Shown here in pieces: positions 28,145 through 37,054 of a stretch of DNA of 64,000 nt; the first letter of the stretch is position 1, and the number at the start of each line of letters is the position of its first letter. Position numbers and translations under genes: made by a program. Below the pieces are notes generated by a model. The model was not told the DNA's origin. It did not search any database and saw only the letters and a program-made list of their open reading frames with translations. Where the stretch lies: NCBI RefSeq assembly GCF_004331155.1, contig NZ_SJNZ01000014.1, positions 46,627 to 110,626 of the forward strand, read 5' to 3'. This DNA comes from Acinetobacter terrestris. Lineage in GTDB: Bacteria; Pseudomonadota; Gammaproteobacteria; Pseudomonadales; Moraxellaceae.

Positions 28145-29344
28145 ATGCTGAAAACATTTATTTACGGTGAGCAAGATGCATTGCCATGGGTGTTAAGACG
28201 GGTATTTAAACTGCGTCATGGTCAGATCCATTTTCATGGGGTATGGACCGGTACAGTCGGTGAGCCTTCTGACTTAAATGTAGATATTCATGTGCATAAT
28301 GCTGAATTAATTGACCTGATTATCAAAAATGGTGTTTTAGGTGCAGCGGAAGGTTATATTCGCGGCGATTGGAGTAGTGATGACTTAGTTCAGCTGATTC
28401 AACTCCTGGCACGCAACCGTGATGTATTAGATAAAATTAATCAAAACATTATCGTGCAAGCCAGTCAGGTCGCGCTGAAAAGCTGGTACAAGACCCGCCA
28501 AAACACGCTGAAAGGCAGTCGTAAAAATATTGCAGAGCATTACGACCTCAGTAATGACTTTTTTAAACTGTTCCTTGATTCTTCCATGATGTATTCCAGT
28601 GCAGTATTTAAAGATACGCACACCAGTCTGGAACAGGCCTCTGATGATAAAAAAGAACTGATCTGTCAGAAATTACAGCTGAAACCGCTCGATCATCTGG
28701 TCGAAATTGGCAGTGGCTGGGGTGGTTTTGCCATTTATGCGGCACAGCATTATGGCTGTCAGGTCACCACCATTACCATTTCTCAGGCCCAGTATGATGA
28801 AGCCGTTAAACGTATTGAGGCTGCCGGTTTAAGTCACCGTATTGATGTACAGCTTAAAGACTACCGTCTGCTGGATGGCAAGTTCGATAAATTGGTTTCG
28901 ATTGAAATGATTGAGGCGGTCGGTGAACAATATCTTCCGACCTATTTTGAAAAATGCCGGGCCTTGCTTAAGCCACATGGTTTGGCACTGATTCAGGCCA
29001 TTACCATTGAAGACGCGCGCTATAAAAAAGCACTGCATACCGTGGACTATATTAAACGCTATATTTTTCCGGGCAGTTTTATTCCCTGCATCAGTGTTTT
29101 AACGCAAAGTGCCTCTGAACAGAAGTTACGTTTGAAGCAGCTGGATGATATCGGTCAAAGTTATGCCCAAACCCTGCATCACTGGCGTGAACGGTTTTTA
29201 GCGGCTCAGGGTCAGGTCAAGGCATTGGGTTTTGATGACAACTTTATTCGGATGTGGGACTTCTATTTATGTTATTGCGAAGGCGGCTTTAAAGAAGGCG
29301 TGATTAGTGACGTGCATATGCTGTTTGAAGTCAGTCCTTATTAA
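28145..29344 (+). CDS. cfa: Cyclopropane-fatty-acyl-phospholipid synthase family methyltransferase
   Basis: A 399-residue SAM-dependent enzyme that adds a methylene or methyl group across the double bond of phospholipid acyl chains. An N-terminal lipid-binding region (about 1-110) precedes the catalytic fold. NIAEHYDLSNDFFKLFLDSSMMYSS is split by family convention around residue 125, VEIGSGWGGFAIYAA (near 184) binds SAM, and SIEMIEAVGEQY carries the bicarbonate-associated glutamate region. YIFPGSFIPC and GGFKEGVI are also conserved. It may form cyclopropane, methyl-branched or furan precursors; sequence alone cannot decide. Confidence 0.93.
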   Translation: MLKTFIYGEQDALPWVLRRVFKLRHGQIHFHGVWTGTVGEPSDLNVDIHVHNAELIDLIIKNGVLGAAEGYIRGDWSSDDLVQLIQLLARNRDVLDKINQNIIVQASQVALKSWYKTRQNTLKGSRKNIAEHYDLSNDFFKLFLDSSMMYSSAVFKDTHTSLEQASDDKKELICQKLQLKPLDHLVEIGSGWGGFAIYAAQHYGCQVTTITISQAQYDEAVKRIEAAGLSHRIDVQLKDYRLLDGKFDKLVSIEMIEAVGEQYLPTYFEKCRALLKPHGLALIQAITIEDARYKKALHTVDYIKRYIFPGSFIPCISVLTQSASEQKLRLKQLDDIGQSYAQTLHHWRERFLAAQGQVKALGFDDNFIRMWDFYLCYCEGGFKEGVISDVHMLFEVSPY

Positions 29345-29375
29345 GTTGGCTTAACCCACAGAACTAGGAGACAAG

Positions 29376-30158
29376 ATGATGCTATGGAACTTATTCTTGC
29401 TGAATGTATTGATCATGTTGTGCTGCTGGGTGGTTGCTATATTTAATAAACGTGCCGGTATTGTCGATGTGGCCTGGAGTTTTTGTATTGGGTTAAATGT
29501 GCTGTTAAGTGCGGTATTGATTGAAACTGCACCTGACTGGCTTCGTGTTTTTATCGGTGTATTGAGTGGCTTCTGGTTCTTACGTCTTTTTTGGCATTTG
29601 CTGCGGCGTTATCAGTCAGAACAGCAGGAAGACCGCCGCTATGCCAATATGCGACGCGCCATGGGCAAGTTTCAACATCTTGGCTTTTTGGCTTTTTTCA
29701 TCTTTCAGGCAGGTTTAGCGATTCTTTTTTTCCTGCCGATGTGGCTGCTGTTAAATACCCCTGCAGAACAGTGGGGAAGTGAGAGCATGATTTTGCTGGT
29801 TGTCTCTGCATTGATTATGGTTATCGCATTGATGGGTGAAACAGTCGCTGATCAGCAATTGTATAAATTTAAACTCAATCCTGAAAATCATGGCAAAACC
29901 ATGGACCAAGGCTTGTGGAGATATTCGCGCCATCCCAATTATTTCTTTGAATGGTTGCACTGGTTTGCTTATCCCATCTTAGGTTTGGCTGTGGGTTTAT
30001 ATGGGTTATGGATTTATCCCGTGCTGATGTGGCTGTTTTTATATTACATCACCGGGATTCCGTTTAACGAGCAACAAGCCCTGAAAAATCGTGGACAAAA
30101 TTATCGCGATTATCAACAACGAACATCTATGTTTATTTTGTGGAAACCCAAAAAGTAG
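29376..30158 (+). CDS. DUF1295 / steroid 5-alpha-reductase-like membrane protein
   Basis: A 260-residue inner-membrane protein with about six helices. The C-terminal part has the SRD5A/ICMT-like signature GLWRYSRHPNYFFEWLHWFAYP (around residues 185-206) and GIPFNEQQALKNRG near 229. Members of this superfamily are NADPH-dependent reductases or methyltransferases acting on lipid substrates. GGAG before ATG 29376 supports the start. Its placement between two SAM methyltransferases suggests that it acts on the same lipid intermediate, perhaps as a reductase. Confidence 0.85.
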   Translation: MMLWNLFLLNVLIMLCCWVVAIFNKRAGIVDVAWSFCIGLNVLLSAVLIETAPDWLRVFIGVLSGFWFLRLFWHLLRRYQSEQQEDRRYANMRRAMGKFQHLGFLAFFIFQAGLAILFFLPMWLLLNTPAEQWGSESMILLVVSALIMVIALMGETVADQQLYKFKLNPENHGKTMDQGLWRYSRHPNYFFEWLHWFAYPILGLAVGLYGLWIYPVLMWLFLYYITGIPFNEQQALKNRGQNYRDYQQRTSMFILWKPKK

Positions 30159-30166
30159 GTACTCCC

Positions 30167-31216
30167 ATGGATTTTATCATTCATAAGTCATTAAAATTAG
30201 TTGAAAGTGGACTGATTCCAGATCAGGCCATTCGCGCTGCAATCCGGGCACTGAGTAAAAAAAGGCTGATTCAGGAAGGGCGTTATGATCCTGAACAGGC
30301 GGCTCAGCGTTATATGGATGTGCTGAATTTGCTGAAAAACAGTGAAATTGCCGTGGCTACAGACAAAGCCAACGAGCAACACTATGAATTACCGACCGAG
30401 TTTTTTCAGGCGGTACTGGGCAAGCGTTTGAAATATAGCGCCTGTTATTTTCCCAGTGAACAAACAACGCTGGATGAAGCAGAAGAAAATGCCCTACACA
30501 TTTATGCAGAGCGTGCCCAGTTAAAAGATGGTCAGCACATACTTGAGTTAGGTTGTGGCTGGGGATCTTTAACCTTGTGGATGGCAGAGCATTATCCCAA
30601 TGCAAAAATTACCGCGGTATCTAATTCCGCGACACAGCGCCAGCATATTATGTCTCAGGCACATGCGCGTGGGCTCACCAATCTGAATGTGATGACCTGT
30701 GATGTGAATGTACTTGAACTTGAACCTGCTTCTTTTGACAGGGTGGTTTCGGTGGAAATGTTCGAGCATGTGCGTAATTATCAGCGCCTGTTTGAAAAAA
30801 TTCAGGGCTGGTTAAAAGCCGATGGTTTACTGTGGTGTCATATTTTCTGCCATCGTTTTTTACATTATCCTTTTGAAATCCAGTCCGAATATGACTGGAT
30901 GTCGAAGTATTTCTTTACCGGCGGTCTTATGCCTTCGGCCTCTACCTTCCTGCACTTTCAGCAGCATCTCGAGCTGAGTCAGCACTGGCAATGGTCAGGT
31001 GTACAATATCAAAGAACAGCAAATGCATGGCTAGACAATATGGATCGCCAGCAGGCTGAACTGAAGCCTTTATTTCAGCAGGTCTATGGCAAAGATGCAG
31101 ATGCCTGGTGGCAACGCTGGCGCATTTTCTTTATGGCTTGTGCTGAACTGTTTGGTTTCGAGCAGGGGCAGGAATGGGTGATTGGTCACTTCCTGTTTAA
31201 AAAGAAAGGCGTATAA
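30167..31216 (+). CDS. SAM methyltransferase resembling plant coclaurine N-methyltransferase and CFA synthases
   Basis: A 349-residue class I methyltransferase. LELGCGWGSLTLWMAEHYP (near 127-145) binds SAM; VSVEMFEHVRNYQRLFEKI (near 200) and FTGGLMPSASTFLHFQ (near 255) match the CFA/CNMT superfamily, and the C-terminus (WRIFFMACAELFGF) is especially like coclaurine N-methyltransferase-type proteins. It differs from the CFA-like enzyme upstream by lacking that protein's N-terminal lipid domain. I choose ATG 30167, with AGGT upstream, over 30140 inside DUF1295. It is the second methyltransferase of the operon; its substrate is unknown. Confidence 0.85.
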   Translation: MDFIIHKSLKLVESGLIPDQAIRAAIRALSKKRLIQEGRYDPEQAAQRYMDVLNLLKNSEIAVATDKANEQHYELPTEFFQAVLGKRLKYSACYFPSEQTTLDEAEENALHIYAERAQLKDGQHILELGCGWGSLTLWMAEHYPNAKITAVSNSATQRQHIMSQAHARGLTNLNVMTCDVNVLELEPASFDRVVSVEMFEHVRNYQRLFEKIQGWLKADGLLWCHIFCHRFLHYPFEIQSEYDWMSKYFFTGGLMPSASTFLHFQQHLELSQHWQWSGVQYQRTANAWLDNMDRQQAELKPLFQQVYGKDADAWWQRWRIFFMACAELFGFEQGQEWVIGHFLFKKKGV

Positions 31217-31246
31217 TTTCCTCAGCTTTATCATAGCGGTCAGTTT

Positions 31247-32575
31247 ATGTTGAAACCCGATTCAAATACTACCGGCACACACCCATTAAGCAAGGTGTTC
31301 AACCGATATTACTGGTTGCAGATTGCACTAATCGCCCTGTCTGTGGTGATTGGTCTAGCCTGTAGTGCATGGGTGATCAAAGGTTCACTGCTGAAAACTG
31401 CACTTGAACAGGAAATGGATCATTACTGGACCCGGGTAGAACGTAATCCCAAAGCCGACTTGCCCGATACCAAAAACCTGTATGGTTATCGCTGGACAAC
31501 AGAAACTCCGCCAGTCCGCTTTCAGTCCATGCAGCTTGAGGACGGTGTGCATCGTATTTTCATTGATGGCAAGGAGCGCATGACGGTTTATGGCGAGCGC
31601 AATGGTCAGCATGTGTTACTGGTGTTTGGGGAAAGCAATGTCAATAAGCTGATCTGGTTGTTTGGTCTGGCTCCGCTGATGTTCAGCTTATTTGTACTGT
31701 ATAGCTTTCTACTCTGGTCCAATCGCCGTGCAAAACGTTATTTTTCTCCGATTACCCGACTGGCGAATGCACTGGAGCATATTGACTGGGCACATCAGAA
31801 TAAACAGCTTTCGCCTTTTCTGGGCATTCATACCAATGGCAACATGGAAGCAGAATACCTCAAACAGGCACTGGAAAAATATCATCAGGTCCTGAATGAG
31901 TTTATACAACGTGAACGTGAGTTTACTGGAGATGTGAGTCATGAGCTGCGTACTCCACTCACCATTTTAAAGGGTAATGTACAGCTTTGTCAGACGCGTT
32001 ATGGACATGATAAGGCATTGATACGCTTAAACAATACCATTGAAGACATGCAACTGCTGGTTGACACACTACTGGCGATTGCACGTAATAAAACTAATGA
32101 TTTAAGCACTGAACTATGTATGTTGTCTGAAATCATTGAAGATTTAGTCACAGATTTAGATCCAGTCAGTGCAAGTAAAGGCATGAGCATTGAAGTGCAA
32201 GATGAGGTCGGAGAACAACCGCGTTTGCTGTATCCTTCAATGACCAAAATGGTACTGAGCAATATTTTACGTAATGCACTGAACTATTCTCAAGGATCAG
32301 AAATTCATATTATTCAGCAAAAAAATAAGATCGTGATTGCAGACAATGGCATTGGCATTAGCTTACCCAATAATGTCAAGGTACAAGCCTTGAATGACTC
32401 GCAACTCTCTCTCACCGCCAAGGGGCATGGTATAGGCTTACAGCTGGTTCAAAAACTATGCAAACAATTGGCATGGCGAGTGGAGTTATTTGACCGACAG
32501 TATTATTTAAGTACCCATAGCGAGCTCAATCTGGCAGATACAACGGGACTGATTGTGGTGGTGTATTTACATTAA
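31247..32575 (+). CDS. Two-component sensor histidine kinase
   Basis: A 442-residue inner-membrane kinase. Transmembrane helices at about 21-45 and 125-152 enclose a short periplasmic sensor of about 80 residues. HisKA follows with TGDVSHELRTPLTILKG (phospho-accepting His near 230). The ATPase domain has NILRNALNYSQ, VIADNGIGIS and GHGIGLQLVQKL. The gene follows the second methyltransferase by 30 bp and probably belongs to that operon. Its likely partner is the OmpR-type regulator encoded convergently at 32590-33276, only 14 bp away tail to tail. Confidence 0.92.
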   Translation: MLKPDSNTTGTHPLSKVFNRYYWLQIALIALSVVIGLACSAWVIKGSLLKTALEQEMDHYWTRVERNPKADLPDTKNLYGYRWTTETPPVRFQSMQLEDGVHRIFIDGKERMTVYGERNGQHVLLVFGESNVNKLIWLFGLAPLMFSLFVLYSFLLWSNRRAKRYFSPITRLANALEHIDWAHQNKQLSPFLGIHTNGNMEAEYLKQALEKYHQVLNEFIQREREFTGDVSHELRTPLTILKGNVQLCQTRYGHDKALIRLNNTIEDMQLLVDTLLAIARNKTNDLSTELCMLSEIIEDLVTDLDPVSASKGMSIEVQDEVGEQPRLLYPSMTKMVLSNILRNALNYSQGSEIHIIQQKNKIVIADNGIGISLPNNVKVQALNDSQLSLTAKGHGIGLQLVQKLCKQLAWRVELFDRQYYLSTHSELNLADTTGLIVVVYLH

Positions 32576-32589
32576 GCTGCGTTGTCATT

Positions 32590-33276
32590 TTAACTTTCAA
32601 GGGCAATTTTTAAACCCACTCCAGACACGGTATGAATCAGTTTTTGCGCAAAAGGTTTGTCAATGACTTTACGCAAATTATAAATATGACTGCGTAAAGC
32701 ATCGCTTTCCGGCTCTTCATCGCCCCACAGTTCCATCATGATTTCCTGCTTGCTAATGACTTTGGGAGAATGGCGCATGAGAATTTTAAGCAATTTAAAT
32801 TGAATCGGCGGTAGGTCAAGAGTCAGACCGGCACGACTGACTGTTTGAGTTGAACTGTCCAGAATCAAATCGTGAATCTGTAGTTTACTGTTAGATACCT
32901 CACCTAATGAGCGTTTAATCAGGGCACGAATCCGCATCACCAATTCATTAAAATCAAACGGCTTCACCAGATAATCATCGGTTCCGGAGGCAAAGCCTTT
33001 GAGCTTGTCATCCAAAGTGTCGCGAGCGGTAAGCATTAGTACCGGTAAATCCAGATCCTGCTCATGACGCAGCCAATCGCATAAATCATAGCCTGAACCA
33101 TCGGGCAAATTAATGTCCAGTAATAATAGGTTATAATGCTGATTTTTTAATAAATGACGTGCAGCATCTAGAGTCCGTGCATGATCAATGATATAGCCGT
33201 GTTCTTCTAGAAATTCGCATATCGTTGCTGCTAATTCAAAGTGATCCTCAACCATGAGGATAAAGTGATTGCCCAT
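32590..33276 (-). CDS. OmpR-family response regulator
   Basis: A 228-residue regulator. The receiver domain has the acidic pair VEDH, phospho-acceptor Asp54 in LLLLDINLPDG, the conserved TAR and the KPFDF lysine. The winged-helix domain (about 130-228) includes PPIQFKLLKILMRHSPKVISKQEIM and the wing TVSGVGLKI. It is the last gene of a minus-strand operon with the chalcone-isomerase-like and NTF2-like genes, so the regulator is co-transcribed with envelope proteins while its kinase is in the opposing lipid operon. Confidence 0.93.
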   Translation of the reverse strand: MGNHFILMVEDHFELAATICEFLEEHGYIIDHARTLDAARHLLKNQHYNLLLLDINLPDGSGYDLCDWLRHEQDLDLPVLMLTARDTLDDKLKGFASGTDDYLVKPFDFNELVMRIRALIKRSLGEVSNSKLQIHDLILDSSTQTVSRAGLTLDLPPIQFKLLKILMRHSPKVISKQEIMMELWGDEEPESDALRSHIYNLRKVIDKPFAQKLIHTVSGVGLKIALES

Positions 33277-33294
33277 AAGTCGATGATTAAACCT

Positions 33295-33795
33295 TTAATT
33301 TAATAATTGCTGCTTTAATTTAGCATTAAAAGGCGTCGCACCAAACCAAATATTAAAATATTGATTTATTTGAGTATCACTCACTTTCCCAAGGACTTTC
33401 TGGTTCAGTAATAACGTCATTTTTTGTGCAGTATGTTGGTAATTTAGACGATATAAATCGCCTTTTTTGACAGGTTTGTACCATTGGGTAATCTGGTTTA
33501 GTGCCATGTTTGGGTTATAGCCTGCAACGTTCTTTTTCAGAAAATGAGTAGCTGCCCGTTTAAATGCCCATTCGGGAATATCATAACTATAGGCAAAATC
33601 CAGTTGAATACTTTGAGTGTCCCAGGCTTTTTCACAGTTTTCAGCAAAATAGCTGACCTGTCCCACATTTTTTGTCGTAACGATCAAAGGCGCTGTATTA
33701 CATTTTTTTAATGTTGCAGCACCCGCTGGTACATTAACAGCTAGGATGGCCGTAGCCATCAGAGTTAAAGCGATTTTTTGAAGGGTAAGATCCAT
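33295..33795 (-). CDS. Chalcone-isomerase-like periplasmic protein
   Basis: A 166-residue protein with a signal peptide (residues 1-26, ending PAGAA). WYKPVKKGDLYRLNYQH (about 108-124) followed by LNQKVLGKVSDTQINQYFNIW matches the chalcone-isomerase-like domain of secreted bacterial proteins; plant homologues of this fold bind fatty acids. GGAG seven bases before ATG 33795 sets the start; an upstream ATG at 33852 would put a long non-signal extension on it. It overlaps the lipoprotein gene by 31 bp. A role in holding or transferring modified fatty acids fits the context. Confidence 0.75.
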   Translation of the reverse strand: MDLTLQKIALTLMATAILAVNVPAGAATLKKCNTAPLIVTTKNVGQVSYFAENCEKAWDTQSIQLDFAYSYDIPEWAFKRAATHFLKKNVAGYNPNMALNQITQWYKPVKKGDLYRLNYQHTAQKMTLLLNQKVLGKVSDTQINQYFNIWFGATPFNAKLKQQLLN

Positions 33796-34340
33796 CCGTA
33801 TGCTCCGCCGACCAGGGGTAGTGAACGATAAAGACCATTTGCAGGATCCCAAAAATCTTGTTGGAAAATAATCTGATTTGCCGGATTTATTTTAATTTCA
33901 CTTATACCATAAGAATCCATGGTTTTAGTGCGACCAAACATCTTAAAGTCATAGGCCATTTGCCAGTGAATGTAGGCAGAATCCTGATGATGTGTAGCAC
34001 TGATCAGTTTGACGCTGACATTACTTACCCGATTATTCATGCCTTGAAAATGTTGCACCAAATCTTTTTTTTGAGAAAATTGTGAGAGGGTATCGTTAAT
34101 AAATAATTGATCTGCATATAAATTACTGGCTTGTTCCACGAAGGCAGGAGTGCCTAAGGTATTAAATGCAGCAACAAAACGAGTGCCGATATCTAAAGCT
34201 TGTTGATCTGTTAAATTCATACCCTGAATTTTATGATCTGCCTGAGTATAGTCACTGCTATAACTTGGAACGGTTTTGCAGGCGGCTAGACTGACGAGCG
34301 CCAAGGTCGAGACCAACAGTGTTTTTATAACCTTCATCAC
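33765..34340 (-). CDS. NTF2/SnoaL-like lipoprotein
   Basis: A 191-residue lipoprotein: signal peptide with lipobox LAAC, lipidated at Cys21, and no Asp at +2, so probably sent to the outer membrane. The rest fits a nuclear-transport-factor-2-like cone fold (ALDIGTRFVAAFNTLG, DSAYIHWQMAYDFKMFG, IIFQQDFWDPANGLYRSLP), often a hydrophobic-ligand pocket. AAGGAG lies upstream. It opens the three-gene minus-strand operon opposite the lipid-modification operon. Similar NTF2-like genes accompany FAD-DUF1365-CFA clusters elsewhere. Confidence 0.8.
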   Translation of the reverse strand: MMKVIKTLLVSTLALVSLAACKTVPSYSSDYTQADHKIQGMNLTDQQALDIGTRFVAAFNTLGTPAFVEQASNLYADQLFINDTLSQFSQKKDLVQHFQGMNNRVSNVSVKLISATHHQDSAYIHWQMAYDFKMFGRTKTMDSYGISEIKINPANQIIFQQDFWDPANGLYRSLPLVGGAYGWILPFKKSL

Positions 34341-34415
34341 AATACTCCTTCCTTTTTATTTAATTTAAAAGAAGAGATGTGAAGGGCACGTGAACAGCTT
34401 ATATATTTATCCGTT

Positions 34416-34457
34416 GGAGCGTAAAACTTCACCCTTTAGGTCGGGGAGGATGTCAAC
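34416..34457. mobile_element. 42-bp IS605-type end-to-end remnant (MITE-like)
   Basis: GGAGCGTAAAACT (34416-34428) equals the left-end motif of the tnpB element (11025-11037), and GGGGAGGATGTCAAC (34443-34457) equals its right-end motif (12201-12215). Only 14 bases remain between them, so this is an internally deleted or template-switch derivative. GGGGAG and CTCCCC (34443-34448 and 34457-34462) form a hairpin. Confidence 0.7.
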
Positions 34458-35337
34458 TCCCCATTAACAGATCTTGCTGAATATCCGCCTGTTTACGCAA
34501 AAAATCCCATACCAACTTAATTCTTGGTTCATGCTGTAAGTCAACTAAAGTGAGCATCCAAAAAGTATGTGCAAAATTCACCTGTTCACTGAGCACCTCT
34601 TCTAGTTCGGGTTTATCGTGGGCGATAAATCGCGGCAAAATTGCCAGTCCGGCACCCGCACTGACGGCAATTTGCTGCGCCAGAATACTGTTACTGCGAA
34701 AACAGGCAGTCAATTGCAGCGGCAAGCGTTCCAGCGAATACAGTGCTGAGCTATAGACCAGATCATCAATATAATCGACAAAACGGTGCTGAGTTAAATC
34801 TTCTACACGATTAATTTTGGGGTTTTGTTGTAAGTAGTTTTTACTGCCATACAGCTTTAAACAGTAATTTGACAGACGGGTAATGATATAGGGGCCAGAT
34901 TTGGGCCGGTCGATTGAGATCACAATATCTGCTTCACGATGTGACAATTTAATCGTTTTCGGCACGGGAATAAGGTCGATGGTTAAGGAGGGATAATGCT
35001 GAGAAAACTCGGCCAATAACCGGGCTAAAAAAGCCGTTCCAAAGCCTTCTGGTGCACCAATCCGCACCCGGCCATGTAAGGGATTCAATGGCTTATCAAT
35101 TTGAATAAATGACTGTTCCATTTGTTCTACACGCGGCACCAGTGCCAGGCCTTCTGATGTCAGCTCATAACCTGTCGCTTCGCGCTTAAACAGTTGAATA
35201 CCCAGGGTACTTTCCAGAGCCTGAATCCGCCGTGCCACGGTACTGTGTTCTACCCCAATCAAGCGTGCTGCATTGGTGAGTGTTTTAGCACGCGCTAAAA
35301 CCAAAAAGAAACGTAAATGATCCCAATCCACTTTCAT
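34453..35337 (-). CDS. LysR-family regulator divergent from mmsA
   Basis: A 294-residue LysR-type regulator. The N-terminal helix-turn-helix includes FFLVLARAKTLTNAARLIGVEHSTVARRIQALE. The effector domain begins near GRVRIGAPEGFG (about 90) and ends with short co-inducer-binding strands. It is transcribed away from the valine-catabolism operon with a 176-bp shared promoter containing a 16-bp palindrome, so it probably regulates that operon and itself. Its last three codons and stop lie within the IS605-like remnant, indicating that the native C-terminus was altered. Confidence 0.9.
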   Translation of the reverse strand: MKVDWDHLRFFLVLARAKTLTNAARLIGVEHSTVARRIQALESTLGIQLFKREATGYELTSEGLALVPRVEQMEQSFIQIDKPLNPLHGRVRIGAPEGFGTAFLARLLAEFSQHYPSLTIDLIPVPKTIKLSHREADIVISIDRPKSGPYIITRLSNYCLKLYGSKNYLQQNPKINRVEDLTQHRFVDYIDDLVYSSALYSLERLPLQLTACFRSNSILAQQIAVSAGAGLAILPRFIAHDKPELEEVLSEQVNFAHTFWMLTLVDLQHEPRIKLVWDFLRKQADIQQDLLMGS

Positions 35338-35364
35338 CTTCTATTTAACATCCTGTTAAATTCC

Positions 35365-35391
35365 TGTGCAAATTTGCACAATCATCGTGCA
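35365..35391. promoter_or_regulatory. Palindromic operator candidate between lysR and mmsA
   Basis: TGTGCAAATTTGCACA (35365-35380) is a perfect 16-bp palindrome. Its right half TGCAC (35375-35379) also pairs with GTGCA (35387-35391). A cluster of TGCAC half-sites in a divergent LysR intergenic region is the expected form of a regulator-binding site. Confidence 0.55.
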
Positions 35392-35513
35392 TCATTTTCT
35401 ATTGGTGGTCAAAGTGTTCTTTGTTAGTCTGCTGAAACAGCGTAAAAATAATACGCTAAATACAGCCAGTAAAGGCAGATACAACGACAATAACAAACCA
35501 GCACGGAGCGACC

Positions 35514-37043
35514 ATGAACGCCATTCATCATCCACAGCAAAGTACCGGATTCACCACTGCAAAACTCCTTATTAATGGTGAATTTGTCGAATCAAAAACC
35601 AGTCATTGGCAAGATATTGTCAATCCTGCCACTCAGGAAGTTTTGGGTCAGGTGCCATTTGCGACCGCAGAAGAAGTCAATGCTGCCATTGCTGCCGCAC
35701 AAAATGCCTTTGCCAGCTGGCGCCAGACCCCGATTCAGGCACGTATGCGGATTATGCTGAAGCTGCAGGACCTGATTCGTACTAACCTAAAAAGTATTGC
35801 CCAAGTATTAACGGCGGAACAGGGCAAAACCCTGGCCGATGCCGAAGGTGATATTCAACGTGGTCTGGAAGTGGTGGAACATGCCTGTTCTATCGGTTCA
35901 CTACAAATGGGCGAGTATATTGAAGGGGTGGCACGTGGTGTCGATACCTATACCTTGCAGCAACCACTGGGTGTTTGTGCGGGAATTACGCCGTTTAACT
36001 TCCCGGCAATGATTCCACTGTGGATGTTCCCGATGGCGATTGTCTGCGGCAATACCTTTGTCTTAAAACCTTCGGAACAGGATCCGCTATCGACAATGAT
36101 GCTGGTTGAACTGGCGATTCAGGCAGGCGTACCTGCAGGGGTACTGAATGTAGTACATGGCGGTAAAGAAGTGGTCGATCTACTGTGTACCCATCGCGAC
36201 ATCAAGGCCATTTCCTTTGTCGGTTCGACAGCGGTCGGTACGCATGTATATAACCTGGCGGGACAACATGGCAAACGTGTACAGTCGATGATGGGGGCCA
36301 AAAACCATGTTGTGGTGATGCCAGATGCCAATAAGGAGCAGACCTTGAATGCTTTGGTCGGTGCAGCCTTTGGTGCAGCAGGCCAGCGTTGTATGGCGCT
36401 TTCAGTGGCGGTGATGGTCGGTGATACCAAGCACTGGGTTGATGAACTGGTTAATAAAACCAAAACTTTGAAAGTCAATGCAGGCCATGAACCGAATACC
36501 GATGTTGGACCGGTGATTTCAACCCGTGCCAAAGCTCGTGTAATCGATCTGATTAACAGTGGCGTTGAACAAGGTGCTGAACTGCTGCTGGATGGCCGTG
36601 ATGTACAGGTTTTAGGTTATGAAAAAGGCAATTTTGTCGGACCAACGATTTTTAATCAGGTCACCACCGATATGCGTATTTACAAGGAAGAAGTATTTGG
36701 TCCGGTACTGGCGATCATGCATGTCGACACTTTAGAGCAAGCAATTGAGCTGATTAATGCCAATCCATTTGGCAATGGCGTTGGACTCTTTACCCAAAAT
36801 GGCCACACTGCACGTACATTCCAGAACCAGATTGATATCGGTCAGGTCGGCATTAACATTCCAATTCCTGTACCTGTGCCTTTCTTCAGCTTTACCGGTT
36901 CACGCGGTTCAAAGCTCGGCGATTTAGGTCCTTATGGCAAGCAGGCGGTACAGTTCTATACCCAGACCAAAACCATTACCAGCCGCTGGTTTGAAGATAA
37001 CCAGGAAACCACAGGTGTCAATACTACGATCAGTTTGCGTTAA
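35514..37043 (+). CDS. mmsA: Methylmalonate-semialdehyde dehydrogenase (CoA-acylating)
   Basis: A 509-residue aldehyde dehydrogenase that converts methylmalonate semialdehyde to propionyl-CoA in valine (and thymine) breakdown. Catalytic Cys293 is in [33 protein letters not shown] (about 150) and [19 protein letters not shown] (near 455) are signatures of the MmsA subgroup. GGAG lies upstream of ATG 35514. It leads a seven-gene operon with mmsB 11 bp behind. Confidence 0.96.
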   Translation: MNAIHHPQQSTGFTTAKLLINGEFVESKTSHWQDIVNPATQEVLGQVPFATAEEVNAAIAAAQNAFASWRQTPIQARMRIMLKLQDLIRTNLKSIAQVLTAEQGKTLADAEGDIQRGLEVVEHACSIGSLQMGEYIEGVARGVDTYTLQQPLGVCAGITPFNFPAMIPLWMFPMAIVCGNTFVLKPSEQDPLSTMMLVELAIQAGVPAGVLNVVHGGKEVVDLLCTHRDIKAISFVGSTAVGTHVYNLAGQHGKRVQSMMGAKNHVVVMPDANKEQTLNALVGAAFGAAGQRCMALSVAVMVGDTKHWVDELVNKTKTLKVNAGHEPNTDVGPVISTRAKARVIDLINSGVEQGAELLLDGRDVQVLGYEKGNFVGPTIFNQVTTDMRIYKEEVFGPVLAIMHVDTLEQAIELINANPFGNGVGLFTQNGHTARTFQNQIDIGQVGINIPIPVPVPFFSFTGSRGSKLGDLGPYGKQAVQFYTQTKTITSRWFEDNQETTGVNTTISLR

Positions 37044-37054
37044 GGAGCATGAGC

